Shown one piece after another: positions 1 to 12,401 of a stretch of 64,000 nt of DNA; the first letter of the stretch is position 1; each line of letters begins with the position of its first letter. The notes below the pieces were generated by a model. That model searched no databases and was not told the DNA's origin. It worked only from the letters and a program-made list of their open reading frames with translations. Position numbers and translations under genes: made by a program. The stretch is taken from assembly GCF_036785885.1 (NCBI RefSeq), contig NC_092312.1, positions 20,726,001 to 20,790,000 on the forward strand, written 5' to 3'. The DNA is from Coffea arabica (lineage: Eukaryota > Streptophyta > Magnoliopsida > Gentianales > Rubiaceae).

Positions 1-359
1 CATTTCACAAATTCGATATCCCCAAACTAGGCCCTCGGAATTACTCTGGAGCCTGAGAGTCAGGATTAAGGAATTAAGACCTTCAGTGTTTCACATCCAC
101 TTATAGAACAAATGGATCATGAAACCGATGCCTATAGTTAGGAGAATACATAATTTTTACAGTCCAATTTCAATACCCCTTGTGAACTTCTTAGACTTGA
201 TATAATATAACCCGCCTATCACCATGCCATTGCAGGTTAAGCAGAGAAGACGCTTCAGATCCTACCAAAACACACACTGGATTGCATCTTCGACAAACAA
301 AATAAGACCCACATGTTCCCTAAGGGGTATAGATACAGTTCTAAAACCAATCTCCCCAT
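1..359. other. 3' flank of the UBLCP1-like gene
   Basis: This stretch lies just downstream of the stop codon of the minus-strand phosphatase gene, so part of it is probably its 3' untranslated region. I see no other coding or repeat signal in it. Confidence 0.5.
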
Positions 360-3300
360 TCATTCTTGTCGTCTTCTCTTGTAACTGTCCTCATTAAATG
401 ACTCCCAGTCGCTATGATCAATGCTGCTAAGGTCATCAATGTCTGCTATAGCAAGCAAGTACTGCGTGAGTTTCAACAGCTCCTCATCAGTGCCACGATT
501 TGCATGGGCCTTTCTGAATGGCTTTATGGCCAACCCATTCTGAGGATTCATTACAAAATTCCTTCGTAGGTCGTCAAACATTATGGTGTTCTTCGAGCTG
601 TAAAACTGGAAAGAGCATCAATAGCAAGACATAGATATGTCAGCAATCTAGTAGTATGTTGCTCCAGATTACAAAAGAATATCATATGATGCTACACTGC
701 ATATACCAGTTGGTCATGTGTAAGCTTGTAAAATTAAAAAGTATCTTGAGAAACAAGCACCATATGCCCATCCAACCATAAATAAAACCCAGAAGAAAGC
801 AAAATGTAAAGTGAACAACCTCTGGAAAATGTGCCCAAATCAAGCCAAGTGGTTTGCAGTCAAAGACCCCACGAGTATCTGATTGAACAGTGATCATAGC
901 TAAATGATCCAGCAATGCTGTAATTTTGTAATTAGGATGATCGAGTACACCAAGTTGTCCCATCTTCAATTCAACCCACTTCATGCTGTAAAAAAGAAGA
1001 GAGATGAGTCACAATAAAGAAATCCATGTAATTCCAATCATTCACAATCATTTTGGAATTTGCAAACAAAACAATCAGTCATTTGGTGCTTAAGAAACAG
1101 TGAAGTTCCATCATCCACAGCACACCAAAGCCTACAAGTCCAAAGGATACATATATGTAGAAACTTTCTTGATCAAGAAACAAGTAGATGAATTCTACAT
1201 ATGAGTCAATATAGCAAAATCACAGAGATACAAGCTACTCCGGTGTCAATCTTAAAGCAAAAGTTATGCTGGAAATGCATTCAGGAAATTTCGAAAAACC
1301 AATGACTTATTCTCTAAGTTGCATATAACACTGTCTAGAGAATGATGGAAAAGAATCGTAATAACATGTTGTGTTGACCTATTTTGCCACTATGCTTAGA
1401 TCCTGTATTATGATGTAAATGCCTACAATGGAATCTTCCATTCTGTAAAAGTGAAAGTCAATGGAGTTCAAGCACTTGCATATAAGGGGGGTTACATCAA
1501 TATCAAAGTTACTTTTTTTTGCACTGAAACTCTTATCTGTGTCATCTATATTTTCGCAATATCAACTTCTTCAGCCTGTTCCAAAATCAAAGCTCCATTG
1601 GAAGTATGCAACACCAAAGACCTTTATCTCTTTCATTAACTGCTGGAACATTTTACGTGGGAAACATTCCCCTTTCATGAAGTGTTCTCTTTCGCTGTTT
1701 TCAATACTATTTCAAAAGCAGCATTTCATACTTTGGAGTGTGGAATTTAGCAAACATATTTAACTTTTTATCTCATGTTTAGCAATTGCTTTGAATTTTT
1801 CTTTCTGGATGTTCTGTTTAGGACAAAAACTTTATTCTCTTCATTTTTCCCAATATTTTTTGTAAGAATATTAGTTATTCTATTTCTGCTTACATCTGCC
1901 ACTGTTTTGTTTAAGATTAGTAATTGAGTCTAGTTTATTTATATTACAAGATATTAAATGGCTGTATATAATCCAGAAACTTTGGAATGACTCATTAAGC
2001 ATACAAGACAAAGTATTTAGTCCCGGAATTATCAACTTCCACAATGATGATATAAACCAAAATCAGAGTCACTTTGTTATCTCTTACACCTAAATGAACT
2101 AGTAATTTTCAATGTTTGCTTCATCAACATTGAAAAATCCATGGTTGCAGAAGATGTCCAGAAAGGTGCACTGACCTATTATAGAACTAGCACTTATGAA
2201 GAGTATTGATGAATTTTGAAAAGAAGGTGACTACCACAGATGATATAAGAGCTATTTGCCCTACTGCTTAAAGAATGAAAACAAACCCTGACAATAATCT
2301 TGTATGACAATAAACAAAGAAAACTCACTTGGTTGCAGACCAGATAATAATATCATATTCCGCATAAGCAGCAGTCAGAAATTCGTGAAGATCTGCAATA
2401 GATTATTGAAGACGGTTGTTCAGAATTTGGTCGCCGCCAAAGAAAGCATAGGAAGAAAAATGAAGATACACTTACAAGGTCGCATCAGTTCAATTGGGTT
2501 CTCAGCAGATGACCGATGATCAAACAGGGTATAGTCAATATCCAGAACAAGTAGTTTTTTACCTTCACGGCATGGGTTGCGGAGCACTATCTAAATTCAA
2601 TAGCCAATGATTCAACAATCATTAGCAAGAGTTATACCTACTAAACTATGCAAGTCACAATTTTGCAACCAGGTGAAAAGTAATACATATGCTAAAATAC
2701 ACTTCAAATGTCACACCCCAAATCCACAGATAAAACACTGCCGCGACCCGAGGCAAAAATCCCGAAGCCAGCCTCAATGGAGCTCAAGTCTACTCCACAG
2801 AAAGAACAATAGACAATAGATCTAACTGCAAACTTCTGACAGACATAAACTTCAATCATTGTGCAAAGCTCCCCAACAGCCAATGCCTAAATGAAATCCC
2901 AAACTCATCTTTTATCACATAATAAGGCTAATAACATAAAGAAGAAGAAACAAGTCCAACAAATTCACTCCTGTTCTAGCTTCAGGTGGGCACCCAGCAA
3001 GCAGTCTGAACCCTCCTCCACTAAATTGGGCAAGTTATCCAGTAGGTACTTTAAGTAAAACTCTTGCAAGAAAATCACAAGTCATAATTTTCATAGAGAT
3101 TTGTTAGTGCTTAGTGCCAATGCATAGTACTAAGATCTAACAAGTAAAAAAGAAGAAGCCTGACAATGTTTAAATCAAGCAGAGAAGCATCACAGAGCAG
3201 CAATTTTGAAAATTTTCCATTTTCTCAACGAAAAGTTATAACTAGAGCTCCAAGGAGTAATAATACAAAAATCTTTTTTCTTGCTTCCTCAGAATGATAA

Positions 3301-4682
3301 AAGCAAAAAATTGCAACTGACAATATGTCCAAAAAAAATCCATCCATTGGTTAGATTTTACTGGGGAATCTACTTATGCTACAACAACCCCTTGCTGACT
3401 GCTCGCAACTGATAGAATCCCTAATCGGAATGCCATCAATAGAGCTCCCCATATTGGACAATTTACAAAGATAAACTTACCTTGTACTGCTCAATGCGCC
3501 TCCGAAGTTTCTGTTTGTTAACTTCTTTATCTTTGATTTCTATGACTTCATCTTGCCCAAGTTCAAAATCATCCACAACCTCAGGGGGATCCACTAGATC
3601 CACATATATATCATCTTCAACGGTGCTGCAAAACAAAGTATATTTGAAATGAGAAGAGCAAAACAAAATGTCATAACTAGACTAATTCCCCTTACATACC
3701 AAAACTCATGCCACTTAGTAAGCTATTTCCAATATCTAAATCAGACTGAATAGTAGTGTCATCCAGGCTTATGGATCCAGAATTCCTTTTCCTTCAAAAA
3801 TTTGAACCTTACAGTCTACCTAGAATTTAAACAAGCCAAATAATAAATTCTACAATTCACCAAGATATTCAATTAAACCACAAACATAGTGTATTCTAGC
3901 ACAAAGGTTTATAGATTACTAATCTTGGTCTAATTTTTTTAAAAAGGATTGAAAAACGTGATGAGTACCGTGATTTTGCTCGTACTAATCAGTCTTCACA
4001 CTTTTTTAAACCTTGACTAGATTTACGTGCCTATACATCCCAACAACATACTCTATATGCCTATACATAACAAGTAGCTGTCAAAAGTTCCATTACAACA
4101 ACAAATTTATAGACCCATACAGCGCAGATGTAGCACACACATTTATGATTTAACGGCTTAAGCAACAGATTAAAAGATCAGATTTTTATTACTGCTACAA
4201 ATTTGAACAACAAAAGACTTTAAAAGAAGAAAAAATAGAAATAAAGACAGCCCGTTTACCAAGATCCTTCAATTCTTCACAGAATCAACTTCCAGAAGCA
4301 TATTACTACCCTATATTACAGTACAGAAAAAACCTTAAAGACCATGGGAAAAAAAAAAAAAAACAGATGTTCGCAGCAATGTAAAAGGGATTGGAGCAAA
4401 CCCGATCATGGTCATTTTGAGAGAGGATTTAAGGGATAGTTGTGAGAGCAGAGCAGAGTCATCGGAGAGCTTTGAGCCGACTTTGGGGTAAAGGAGCTTC
4501 TGTCGTTTAGGCAGCACGTTGGTTACTTCACATATTCGCCTTTTCAGCTCTCCAACAGTGTCGTCTCCACACACTCTCACTGTATACTCTTTCCCGCTCC
4601 ACTTCACCGTCAAAGTAATCTCCTCCTCCGTCACCGGAGAGACCGCCAATGTCGCTGCAGCCGCCGAGGATTCACCGGCCAT
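360..4682 (-). CDS. UBLCP1: Ubiquitin-like domain-containing CTD phosphatase (UBLCP1 type), 6 exons
   Basis: This gene encodes a predicted nuclear phosphatase of the FCP1/SCP (HAD) superfamily. The animal homologue dephosphorylates RNA polymerase II CTD and nuclear proteasomes, docking through its ubiquitin-like domain. Exons read on the minus strand: 4682-4402, 3625-3481, 2590-2476, 2392-2329, 985-820 and 605-360. They give 338 residues in phase. An N-terminal ubiquitin-like domain lies at about residues 20-95 and contains [11 protein letters not shown]. The HAD catalytic motif LDIDYTLFD has its two aspartates at about 159 and 161. Downstream motifs are [19 protein letters not shown] and [16 protein letters not shown]. 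Length and exon order agree with the plant family, represented by Arabidopsis At4g06599 as I remember it. The start is the only in-frame ATG before the Ubl domain. The product is probably a single-copy housekeeping protein. Splice positions are my reading of GT-AG signals and phase. Confidence 0.93.
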
Positions 4683-5380
4683 TTTTGAGGAGTGTTTTCA
4701 GTACTCTTTTCAGTCTTCAGATGTTTGTACACCGTTGTAACTTGGTCATGAAACGCAGCGTACCAATGCCTATTTATAATCTACTAATTACTCTCGAAGA
4801 TCTTCAAAACGAAGAAAAAGAAAATTGCCAATTTTGCAGCCTTGCCCCGTGTTCCTTTTGATATTTACATGGTTGGTGTTTTGCTGGTGGCTCTTTTGTC
4901 AAATAAATTGGGTTAATTAATTAATTCTCCACCCAAAAAAAAAAAATTCGTCTGTGGAAAAAAGGTGAATGTTGTGAGGAATTATTTATAATTTCAAACT
5001 GTATAGTATACATGTTTTGATGTCGATGATATAACGGTTAAGTAACAATCTAAAACATATAGTAGTACCAAGTAAGGAATTGTTGCACATACTTTAAAAA
5101 AAAAAAAAAGAAATAGAAGCAACGATCCCTACAAATTAGTCAAAAGTTAATAATGATCTGTCTAGCAACTCAACTTTTTAGTTTGATTGTTTCCAACTCA
5201 GACCCAAAGCTTTTCACAATTTTGATAATATTGCTGAATTTTAACAAGTCTTAATTAGGAGGAAAAATAAATTTACACAATGTGGCCAGCCATAGATAGA
5301 ATAATGGGAGTACATTTCTTTTGCTTCTTTCTATCTAGCTACAAAGGTAGAATGGTCATTTCGTTTCCGGGCATGACTAA

Positions 5381-5527
5381 TGCCTTGTTTGGATTGCTTA
5401 TTTTCGTCGAAAAATATTATCGTTTTTCGTGATTACATTTCCCTATCACCTTTTTCCCTCACATATATCAAATCGCTACAGTAATTTTTCTATGAAAAAT
5501 AACGGAAAATGCAATCCAAACACAACC
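5381..5527. mobile_element. Tourist-like MITE, 147 bp, TAA target duplication
   Basis: Terminal inverted repeats are TTGTTTGGATTGC on the left and GCAATCCAAACACAA on the right. Direct TAA triplets flank the element at 5378-5380 and 5528-5530. A GTTTGG core near the termini and a 3-bp TAA duplication are typical of PIF/Harbinger (Tourist) MITEs. It is non-coding. Confidence 0.75.
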
Positions 5528-6098
5528 TAAGGTTCCGAAGATACCGGTAACATTGCTCGAGCTTTCTTGTCTATAGTATAGAGTGGCACAATCATATACA
5601 ATGAATATAATAGGATGGAGACACAAAGTTGCTTTTTTTTCTCACTTTTGCACCCACTGATGGTGCCAATCTAATAAAAAGAAGCAATTGCCGGTGTCCA
5701 AGGTTTCACCAATAAGCCATGCAAAGGGGTCGCCTTTACACTTGGCCGTGCTTTGCATTCTCCACAGACGTGGTGGCTCTCACTATCTCACTCACCACTA
5801 TTTACGACATTTTCGTGCTTGCAGAACTATGGTCCTAATCGCTCCTTTACCCTTTTTTTTTTTTCGGGTTTGCCCTTTTTTTGTTTCTCCTTTCTGCGAG
5901 CATTGTCGATGAAGCATCTCAAAAGAAGGAAAAAAGAAAACGTCAAGCATATGTGACTGCTTGAGGACTAAGGAATCATGGAGATCCACGTCAATTTAGG
6001 TGAATATGAACCTATTCATTTGTTTGTTTGTTTGTTACTTATTAATTGCTAAATGTGTTGCGTATGAATGTCACACTCTACAGTGACGGGTACTACAG

Positions 6099-6283
6099 AG
6101 GCCCTTGGATGCTCATTCTAGTGGCACAGAAAGAAGTGTTTGAATCCCCTTATCGATATCGATACGATAGCTGTGTTGGCGGCGGTACGTAAGAATTTCT
6201 ACGAACAATCTATGCTCTTGACCCATGACAGTGATCGGAACCGAACTCACTCAAAATTTTTTATTAAAAAAAAAAAAAAAAAC
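6099..6283 (+). mobile_element. Possible decayed tRNA-derived SINE
   Basis: A polymerase III A-box-like stretch near 6108-6125 (GCTCATTCTAGTGGCA) is followed by a B-box-like GTTTGAATCC near 6139, and the segment ends in an A-run near 6267-6282. No clear target duplication was found, so the boundaries are uncertain. It could instead be chance box matches in AT-rich DNA. Confidence 0.35.
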
Positions 6284-6931
6284 ACCAAGGCTTTCATTTC
6301 GTGTTGTATGTGGTTCTTAGCAGCTACTGGATTTTCCATAGACAGTTATACTTCGAGAGCTTACTATAACTCACACCAGCCATGCTGATTTTGTTTCTTC
6401 CTAGTTCCTACTTTGCTTTTATTACTAGCAGCACCAATGAAGTGTAACAAAACAATAACCACATGTTACGGATCAAGCACAAGCTGCTTCACAGACAACA
6501 ACAGAATCATTATTCTAGAAACTTGAGAGGTTGAGGTGATTAAAAAGGTTAAAAAGAAAGCAAAGGATGAAGATCACCCCCTAAGAAAAATGACAATTTA
6601 AAAAGTATTTACTGACAAGATATATAGGTCGGACGTGAGAGATTATCTAGAGAGGTATTTGCTGACAAGACAACAGAAATTTAGTACCCTAAATTTCAAC
6701 ATTTTAACAAAAATAAAATGTTTTTATACTCACACGATCCAATTAAATGTTGATTTTTTTTTTAATCAATGATAAACTAACGGTCGTTACTTTGATTAGC
6801 AAATAGCAATTGCTTCCGTGCACTATGACAAACTTTACAAGAAAAGTCGTAAATGGGAAAAAATATTAAAAATTCAAGGACCATTGAGCAATTTCTGCAA
6901 AAGAATGGTCCTGTACTCCTGTACGCTTGGC

Positions 6932-7251
6932 ATGAATTATAAACCCTTCGAAAGCCCTCGGCTCTCTTTCCCTTTACTGTTTCTTCTACGCAGCCCGCCT
7001 GAGAAGATTTGCTGCCTCAAAAGTTCCAGGTCCTCCCATCTTCGCTACTCTATAGTACAATATTATGCTTGTTTTGGCAGATTCTGTTCATGTTTATCTT
7101 GCATAAGATACTAATCTTGGAATATGACGAGAGCAGATTTGCTGGATTTTTACTGATTGCCCGATTGTTTCTTAATCTACTTTCTTTTTGTTTTTTGGCC
7201 TACTCGTCACAGGAAATAGAGGTTTTTAAACGTTGATATCGGTCTGCCAAA
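6932..7251 (+). promoter_or_regulatory. RPS12 core promoter and leader
   Basis: ATTATAAACCCTTCG at 6936-6950 combines a TATA-like core with a telo-box-like AAACCCT, a common arrangement in plant ribosomal protein genes. A pyrimidine-rich CTCTCTTTCCCTTT at about 6962-6975 could be the initiator. A 3' splice-site-like CGTCACAG ends near 7211, so the leader may contain an intron. The transcription start is inferred. Confidence 0.5.
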
Positions 7252-8901
7252 ATGTCTGGGTATGTCTAAATTGTATTCTTTTATTTTTTTTCTTTCCTTA
7301 ATTTTTTGCTGTTCTGATTTACTTGAAAATTTATGTCTCTGTCGATTAATTGAAACTAGTTAGGTAAATGCCGAGCGCTTTTTTTTCTTTGTCAAAGCAT
7401 GGATGGTTGAACCCAGAAAGCAAATGGGGTTTGGAAGAAAAGGGATATTATTTTGTAGTACATTTGAGAAAGATCACTTGACTAGACTGATGAAACCATT
7501 GGGTTGAGAACAACTTACGCATGATTGGCTACATACTTGCAGTGCAGCTCAAGTGCCATTGAATCATGTTATGTTAGTTTTCTGATATGCTGAATTCTTG
7601 GTCTGTTATTGTTTGACTTCGTCAATTTCTTTACTACTTTTTGGGTTAGTTTTGCGTCTGTCTCTTAGGCAGTATGGGCCACTCCACTCCAGTCTAAAGA
7701 GTAGCTTTCAAGCCCCACAAACTTTTGTATCTGTAGCAAACCTTCTAGCATCCAGTTTTTGGTCCCATGTTGTGCCAATGCTATTGAAGTTGTCATTCAA
7801 TTATCTCACGTTATCAGCAGGAGGAGAAACGTTCATCAATTAATTTTGTATCTTTGATCTTCTTCCCCTACAATTATGTGATGATGGTTCTGTTTGTGTA
7901 TCCCTTGTTGCAACAGAGAGGATGTTGTTGTTGCAGAGAGTCCTGCGCCTGCCCTTGGAGAACCTATGGACATCATGACTGCTCTGCAATTGGTATTGAA
8001 AAAATCAAAGGCTCATGGAGGGCTTGCTCGAGGTCTGCGCGAGGCTGCTAAAATAATTGAGAAGCATGCTGCACAACTCTGTGTCTTAGCAGAGGATTGT
8101 GACCAGCCAGATTTTGTAAAACTGGTCAAGGCTCTTTGCGCTGATCACAATGTCAGTTTGATTACAGTACCTAGTGCCAAGACTCTTGGTGAATGGGCTG
8201 GTGTAAGTATTATCATTTGCTAAATGATTTCTTACTTTTAGCTATCTTTTGCAGATTACAATTTAAAAGCTTTAAGCATGACCTATCCTTTCTTTTATCT
8301 GGATAACTAGAATGCAAGTTTTTAAGAAGCTTAAAGACTCTTAAATTCCTATGCATGCATGCTCTGTCTATGTTTGTGCTCTCTTACTGCCAACAGTTTG
8401 ATGTTCTTTTCAGATTAACACTCCTCTTTGAGAATACGAGTAGTTGTTCTGTTAATTCCAGTCCCTCTGTTTATTGTCTACAGTTGTGTAAAATTGATTC
8501 TGAAGGTAATGCAAGGAAGGTAGTTGGCTGCTCCTGCATTGTTGTGAAGGTAAATTTTGTGATTTCATATCTCTATGGGCTCATCCCCTTACTATTGAGT
8601 AAACGCTGCAAGTTTCTTTTCTTATTCGGGAAAAAGTGTGTTTGTTGACAGAGCAAGCTATAAAACGTACTTTGTGCTAAAATGCTGGTAATATCTGAAT
8701 AATAAGCGGGTCTAATGGATAGGCTTTTTCCTTATGCTTTGGTTCCCTCTTAAGCTCCTGGAGCCTCTCCGGCCATTTTCTTCCTTAATCTGGAATAAGG
8801 CAAATTATTTCATCAAACCTAATGATCTAATCATTTTGCAGGATTATGGAGAAGAGACTGAAGGTCTTCATATTGTTCAGGAGTACGTGAAATCCCATTA
8901 A
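7252..8901 (+). CDS. RPS12: 40S ribosomal protein S12 (eS12), 4 coding exons
   Basis: This gene encodes a cytosolic small-subunit ribosomal protein of the L7Ae/L30e/S12e fold. Coding exons are 7252-7259, 7917-8202, 8484-8549 and 8842-8901. They join in phase to 139 residues. The first exon holds only ATG TCT GG, a tiny first exon placed directly before an intron. Family signatures are GEPMDIMTALQLVLKKS, the helix HGGLARGLREAAK, CVLAEDCDQPDFVKLVKALC and the exon 3 block LCKIDSEGNARKVVGCSC. The C-terminus DYGEETEGLHIVQEYVKSH also fits eS12. The donor after GCTGGT (GTAAGT) is the only one that keeps the frame. The 3' flank carries a short local duplication (TTTTAGAATCATATCTTTT at about 8925 and 8956). 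Length agrees with plant eS12 at around 140 residues. Confidence 0.95.
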
Positions 8902-9882
8902 ACGCATGGATTAGAGGCTCTTATTTTAGAATCATATCTTTTGCTCCACTCTATATTTTAGAATCATATCTTTTTAGGATTCTTCCTGTGTAGCTGCTGA
9001 GCCTCGTTCTTTTCCACAGGATGCTCGAATTATTTACAAGACAGGATCTATGCATTTATTTTGGACCTTCTTCTTTGATTACAACTTTTACATGAATCTT
9101 GGCTAAAGTTTGAACTAGCGAACTACGAACGTTCTTTATCCGTTAGGCCCTACCACATCATTGTGATTTTAGCGCATTACTACCTTATTGTCACAGACAA
9201 CAATGTCTTAATTCGTAAAATGAATCAGTTAAAGAGGGTCCGTCATAGTTCTCCAATTTTTCTTTTATTATAGTTTTATTCTCTTCCCTTTCTCTTTTTC
9301 TTTTTTCTTTTTTTAAATTTGTTTCTCCTCCTTTTCCCTACCTTTTTGCTTAACTCGGAGACAACAACAGGAATAATGCACATTATAACTCAAAAGTCAT
9401 GGACGATGGTTTTTTTGGCCTGAGAGAAGAGAGGCACCCCGGGGGGGGGGGGTATTCGGGGAGGATCATCTATAATGAATTTCTAAAAGCTACTATGGCT
9501 GAGGGACTACTGGCAGCAGAAAAATGTTAATAGGTAAAACGGATTATACCTCGCAATTAGCATCGACTGAAGTCAGTTACCATTCAATGCCCATATGATA
9601 GCTAGCATCCACCACGGCATGCTAAGATTTACACTCTCTTTGGATTAGACTATTTTCAGAAACAAGTTTTTCAACTACGTAAATGTGTAATCTATTCTAG
9701 GATACAGCTAATTTTTTGAAGGCATCCACAACCAAAAGAGGCTCAGTATGGACCTCAAAAGGAAAACCCTCCGCGTTTCAAGAAAGATACAATTTGCATG
9801 TACAGCATTCGTCTTAGTTTTACCAAAATCACGCATTTCGAGCGACTTCGCAGCCCAGAGGTGAGTGTGGTATCCCTCTCTT
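8902..9882. other. Convergent spacer between RPS12 and MED22
   Basis: This spacer holds the two 3' untranslated regions of converging genes. It has a T/C-rich stretch near 9255-9345 and a run of about 11 G after CACCCC near 9440. I see no gene in it. Confidence 0.5.
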
Positions 9883-11130
9883 TCAATTATCAGCAGGAAA
9901 GGGCATATTTGTTCTCTGAGAAGAGGAGTAGTAGTGTGACTCAAGATCTTTTAGGCTAGCAGCAGCCTCCTCTCCAATCCTGGCCAACATCATGTCTGTT
10001 TTCTCTGCCTGTTGGGTAAACTCCTCTGTTCTCTGCTCTACGTGGTCGTTAAGAGAGGCAAATCCTGAAAAGATTGCTGTCTGTTTCAACTCTGAGACTA
10101 ACTTGAGCAATGAGTCAGCTGCTTGCACCTGTTTTTAGAGTAAACAGAAGGGGGGAAAAACAAAGATAATGGAATTTAATGGTAAATGGACCCACAAAGA
10201 CGCACACAAAATAGTATAAGGATTTGACAAAAGAAGAGCAGACGGTGAGCACGATAAATCTTTCAGTCTCCAATCCCTTGAGAAAGCTTCTACAATTTCA
10301 ATCTCATCCCCTAGCTATGTAGCTTATCTGTAATGTCCATTCAGCAATGCTATTCAAGGATAAACACCTGCATAAAGTCCAACAAATAAGAGATTTCTTA
10401 CCATCCTGGCTGCACGCATTTCCATCATGAAAGCTTCTTGGGAATTTCTTACTGGCGGATCATTCACCTAAAACGCATTTAGATCTGTTAGGAGCTTATA
10501 CCATCCATCGGCCATGCGATGATACTGCACCTTGTGCCATCCTCAAAGAAACAAAATCCACAAGGTGAATATGCGCCCAGAAAACAAATTTGCCAATGTT
10601 TTCAGTCATTTCCCCTCCTTTCAGGTCATAGTTCTGAAGTGGGGTCTTGAAAAGTTTCTCCTAAGTTTTATTTATGCTTTATTAGGGTGTTTTTGGGTGA
10701 TTATCAAGATACCACTGCAGGAAGTAAACTGTAACAAGTCCAATTCTCATATCAAGTTCCGAAACTTAGTAGACACCATGGAGAAAGAATTTGAAGTAGT
10801 CAGTGGGAGAACTAGCAGCCCTCTAAATCTATCACATTATGTGACACTACAATGCGAAATCAAAATTAGACTCTTCCTAAACTGCCTCAACACTATTCTG
10901 CCAAGAATAAGCATCCTGTGGAAGAGAGAGAGAGAGAGAGAGAGAAAGAGTAAGATTACCCGGGCAACATTAACAAGGAAACTAAAATTGTCAACTATGT
11001 TTCCAATGTCAGCATCAACTCTCTGCAACAAGGTCTTCTGCTTTTGAGCAGCTGCAGCGGCTGCAGCAGCAGTTGGCCCGCCTCCTCCACCGCTTCCAAG
11101 ACCAACTCCTCCTACCCCTCCTTTATTCAT
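9883..11130 (-). CDS. MED22: Mediator of RNA polymerase II transcription subunit 22, 3 coding exons
   Basis: This gene encodes a head-module subunit of the nuclear Mediator complex (Surf5/MED22 family), which bridges transcription factors and RNA polymerase II. Coding exons on the minus strand are 11130-10960, 10467-10402 and 10128-9883, giving 160 residues in phase. The N-terminus is Gly- and Ala-rich (MNKGG start). It is followed by [34 protein letters not shown], and the conserved helix [20 protein letters not shown] with [11 protein letters not shown]. These match Arabidopsis MED22 as I remember it. An upstream in-frame ATG at 11157 exists, but CGTACAG at its downstream side looks like a 3' splice site. 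I therefore place the start at 11130, after a leader intron. A (GA)n microsatellite lies in intron 1 near the donor. Confidence 0.93.
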
Positions 11131-11949
11131 TGGGGCTACGAACTGTACGTATGACATGTGAAGATTTGTATGAGCTCAGAGATGACCAAGGTACGTCGAT
11201 GGCAAGAAGTAAGGACAAGTTACAAACTTGATGCTAGTATTTAAATTATGCTTCTTACGACGGAAATAATGCTTAACTTGGAAATAATAAAAGCATATAG
11301 TAATCCATATCAGGACTAAAAGCATGATGAGCCAGCCTCTAGGTATGTATTCAAATAACGTAATCTACATCCCTGTAACTTAAATCGGTAAAATTGCACA
11401 GATGATTAAAAAAAAAAAAAAAGCAACAAATAAATCAATAAAGATCAAAGGAACCAGCAACACTTTCGGAGACTATAAAAGCATTCCGGACCATGTAAAA
11501 TTTTACAACATTAATTAACAGAAAGGGAGTTGTATAAATTCGGTCTCCTGAAGAACATCCCAGAAACATTGATAGGCAAAATCAATCCGACCAAATCAAT
11601 GTAACAAAAAAAAAATACGCCAAAAACAATAATAAGAAACCAATCTCCATACCAGTATTTAGGCGCTAAACTTAAGAACCCTTGAGCAAGGGGAAGGAGA
11701 AGGCCGACTGAAGCTTCCGTACGAAAGGAGAAAGGTTACGGCGGAGGGCAAGCCCGTGGAGTGGGCGCTGTGTCGGAGAGGTGGCCGCCGGGTTGGACTG
11801 GAGTGGATATTGGATTGGGTCTAGTGGGCTTATGTTGATGAATGGTTTAAAGAGGCGTTCTGGGTTGGTTTCGAAAAGATTCGTTTGTATATTGGCGGAT
11901 TTTGATACACTAGTTTTTTCAGCCCGCTATGCGTCAGATAGCCTTGACT

Positions 11950-11982
<33 letters not shown>

Positions 11983-12218
11983 CTGCTGTGGTATATTTTT
12001 TATTACTTTTGTGTGTGTATGTGTGTGTGTGTGTTTTTTTTGACATACTTTCAAGAAAAGAGCTGAAGTGCAAGCCCTAGCTCTATTCAAACACAAGGAA
12101 ACTGTAAAAAAATTGTGAAAATCCTGCCCAAAAACAACACAATCGGAAATTTAAATTTGATCACAGCCCTACTTAAAGCCATCTGCAGCAACAACTTCAA
12201 AGGAACAAAATATAAATT
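11131..12218. other. MED22 leader, promoter region and low-complexity DNA
   Basis: On the minus strand a donor-like ACTG/GTATGG at about 11651 is followed by the acceptor-like CGTACAG just before 11143, which fits a MED22 leader intron. The likely leader exon covers about 11652-11780. The rest contains a 31-base T run at 11952-11982 and a (GT)n stretch near 12010-12034. I see no protein gene in it. Confidence 0.45.
11952..12034. repeat. Poly(T) run and (GT)n microsatellite
   Basis: There are 31 consecutive T at 11952-11982, then a GTGTGTGTATGTGTGTGTGTG tract just beyond. Such tracts are length-variable and open reading frames drawn through them are not genes. Confidence 0.8.
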
Positions 12219-12401
12219 CTAATTTATGTAGACATTTTTTTCGACAGAAGAGGTATCCGATTGAACAGCAAATGCATTCTGCAGGAGCTTCTTCCGCAAG
12301 CTTTCTTCTTTACGGTTCTTTCGAATCTCGACCATGTTGTTTATTCCCCTCCAGCAGCACTCTTCAGCGTCCAACGCCACTTCAGAAAGATTAGTTCTCA
12401 A
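12219..12401 (-). pseudogene. Isolated importin-alpha IBB-domain fragment
   Basis: This 60-codon open stretch resembles the N-terminal importin-beta-binding domain of plant importin alpha. Recognisable pieces are EVALDAEE, then NNMVEIRKNRKEESLRKKLL, then SSVEKN. In the intact family the segment between the first two is arginine-rich (RRRRED type). Here it reads CCWRGI, which removes most of the basic cluster needed to bind importin beta. No armadillo repeats follow downstream on the minus strand, where the next gene in that direction is MED22. I infer a dead gene fragment or a retro- or transposon-captured exon. A short expressed decoy is possible but unsupported. Confidence 0.6.

Larger units (their letters stand above)
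4683..6931. other. Divergent intergenic region between the UBLCP1-like gene and RPS12
   Basis: About 2.2 kb separate these two divergent genes. It holds the UBLCP1-like promoter and leader near 4683-4900, a Tourist-like MITE at 5381-5527, a possible decayed SINE near 6099-6283, and A- or T-rich homopolymer runs. I see no protein gene in it. Confidence 0.6.

Noticed and set aside
10532-11047. 171-codon plus-strand frame over MED22
   Set aside because: It is a shadow across MED22 exon 1 and intron 1, including the GA microsatellite. The minus-strand exons have clear family matches.
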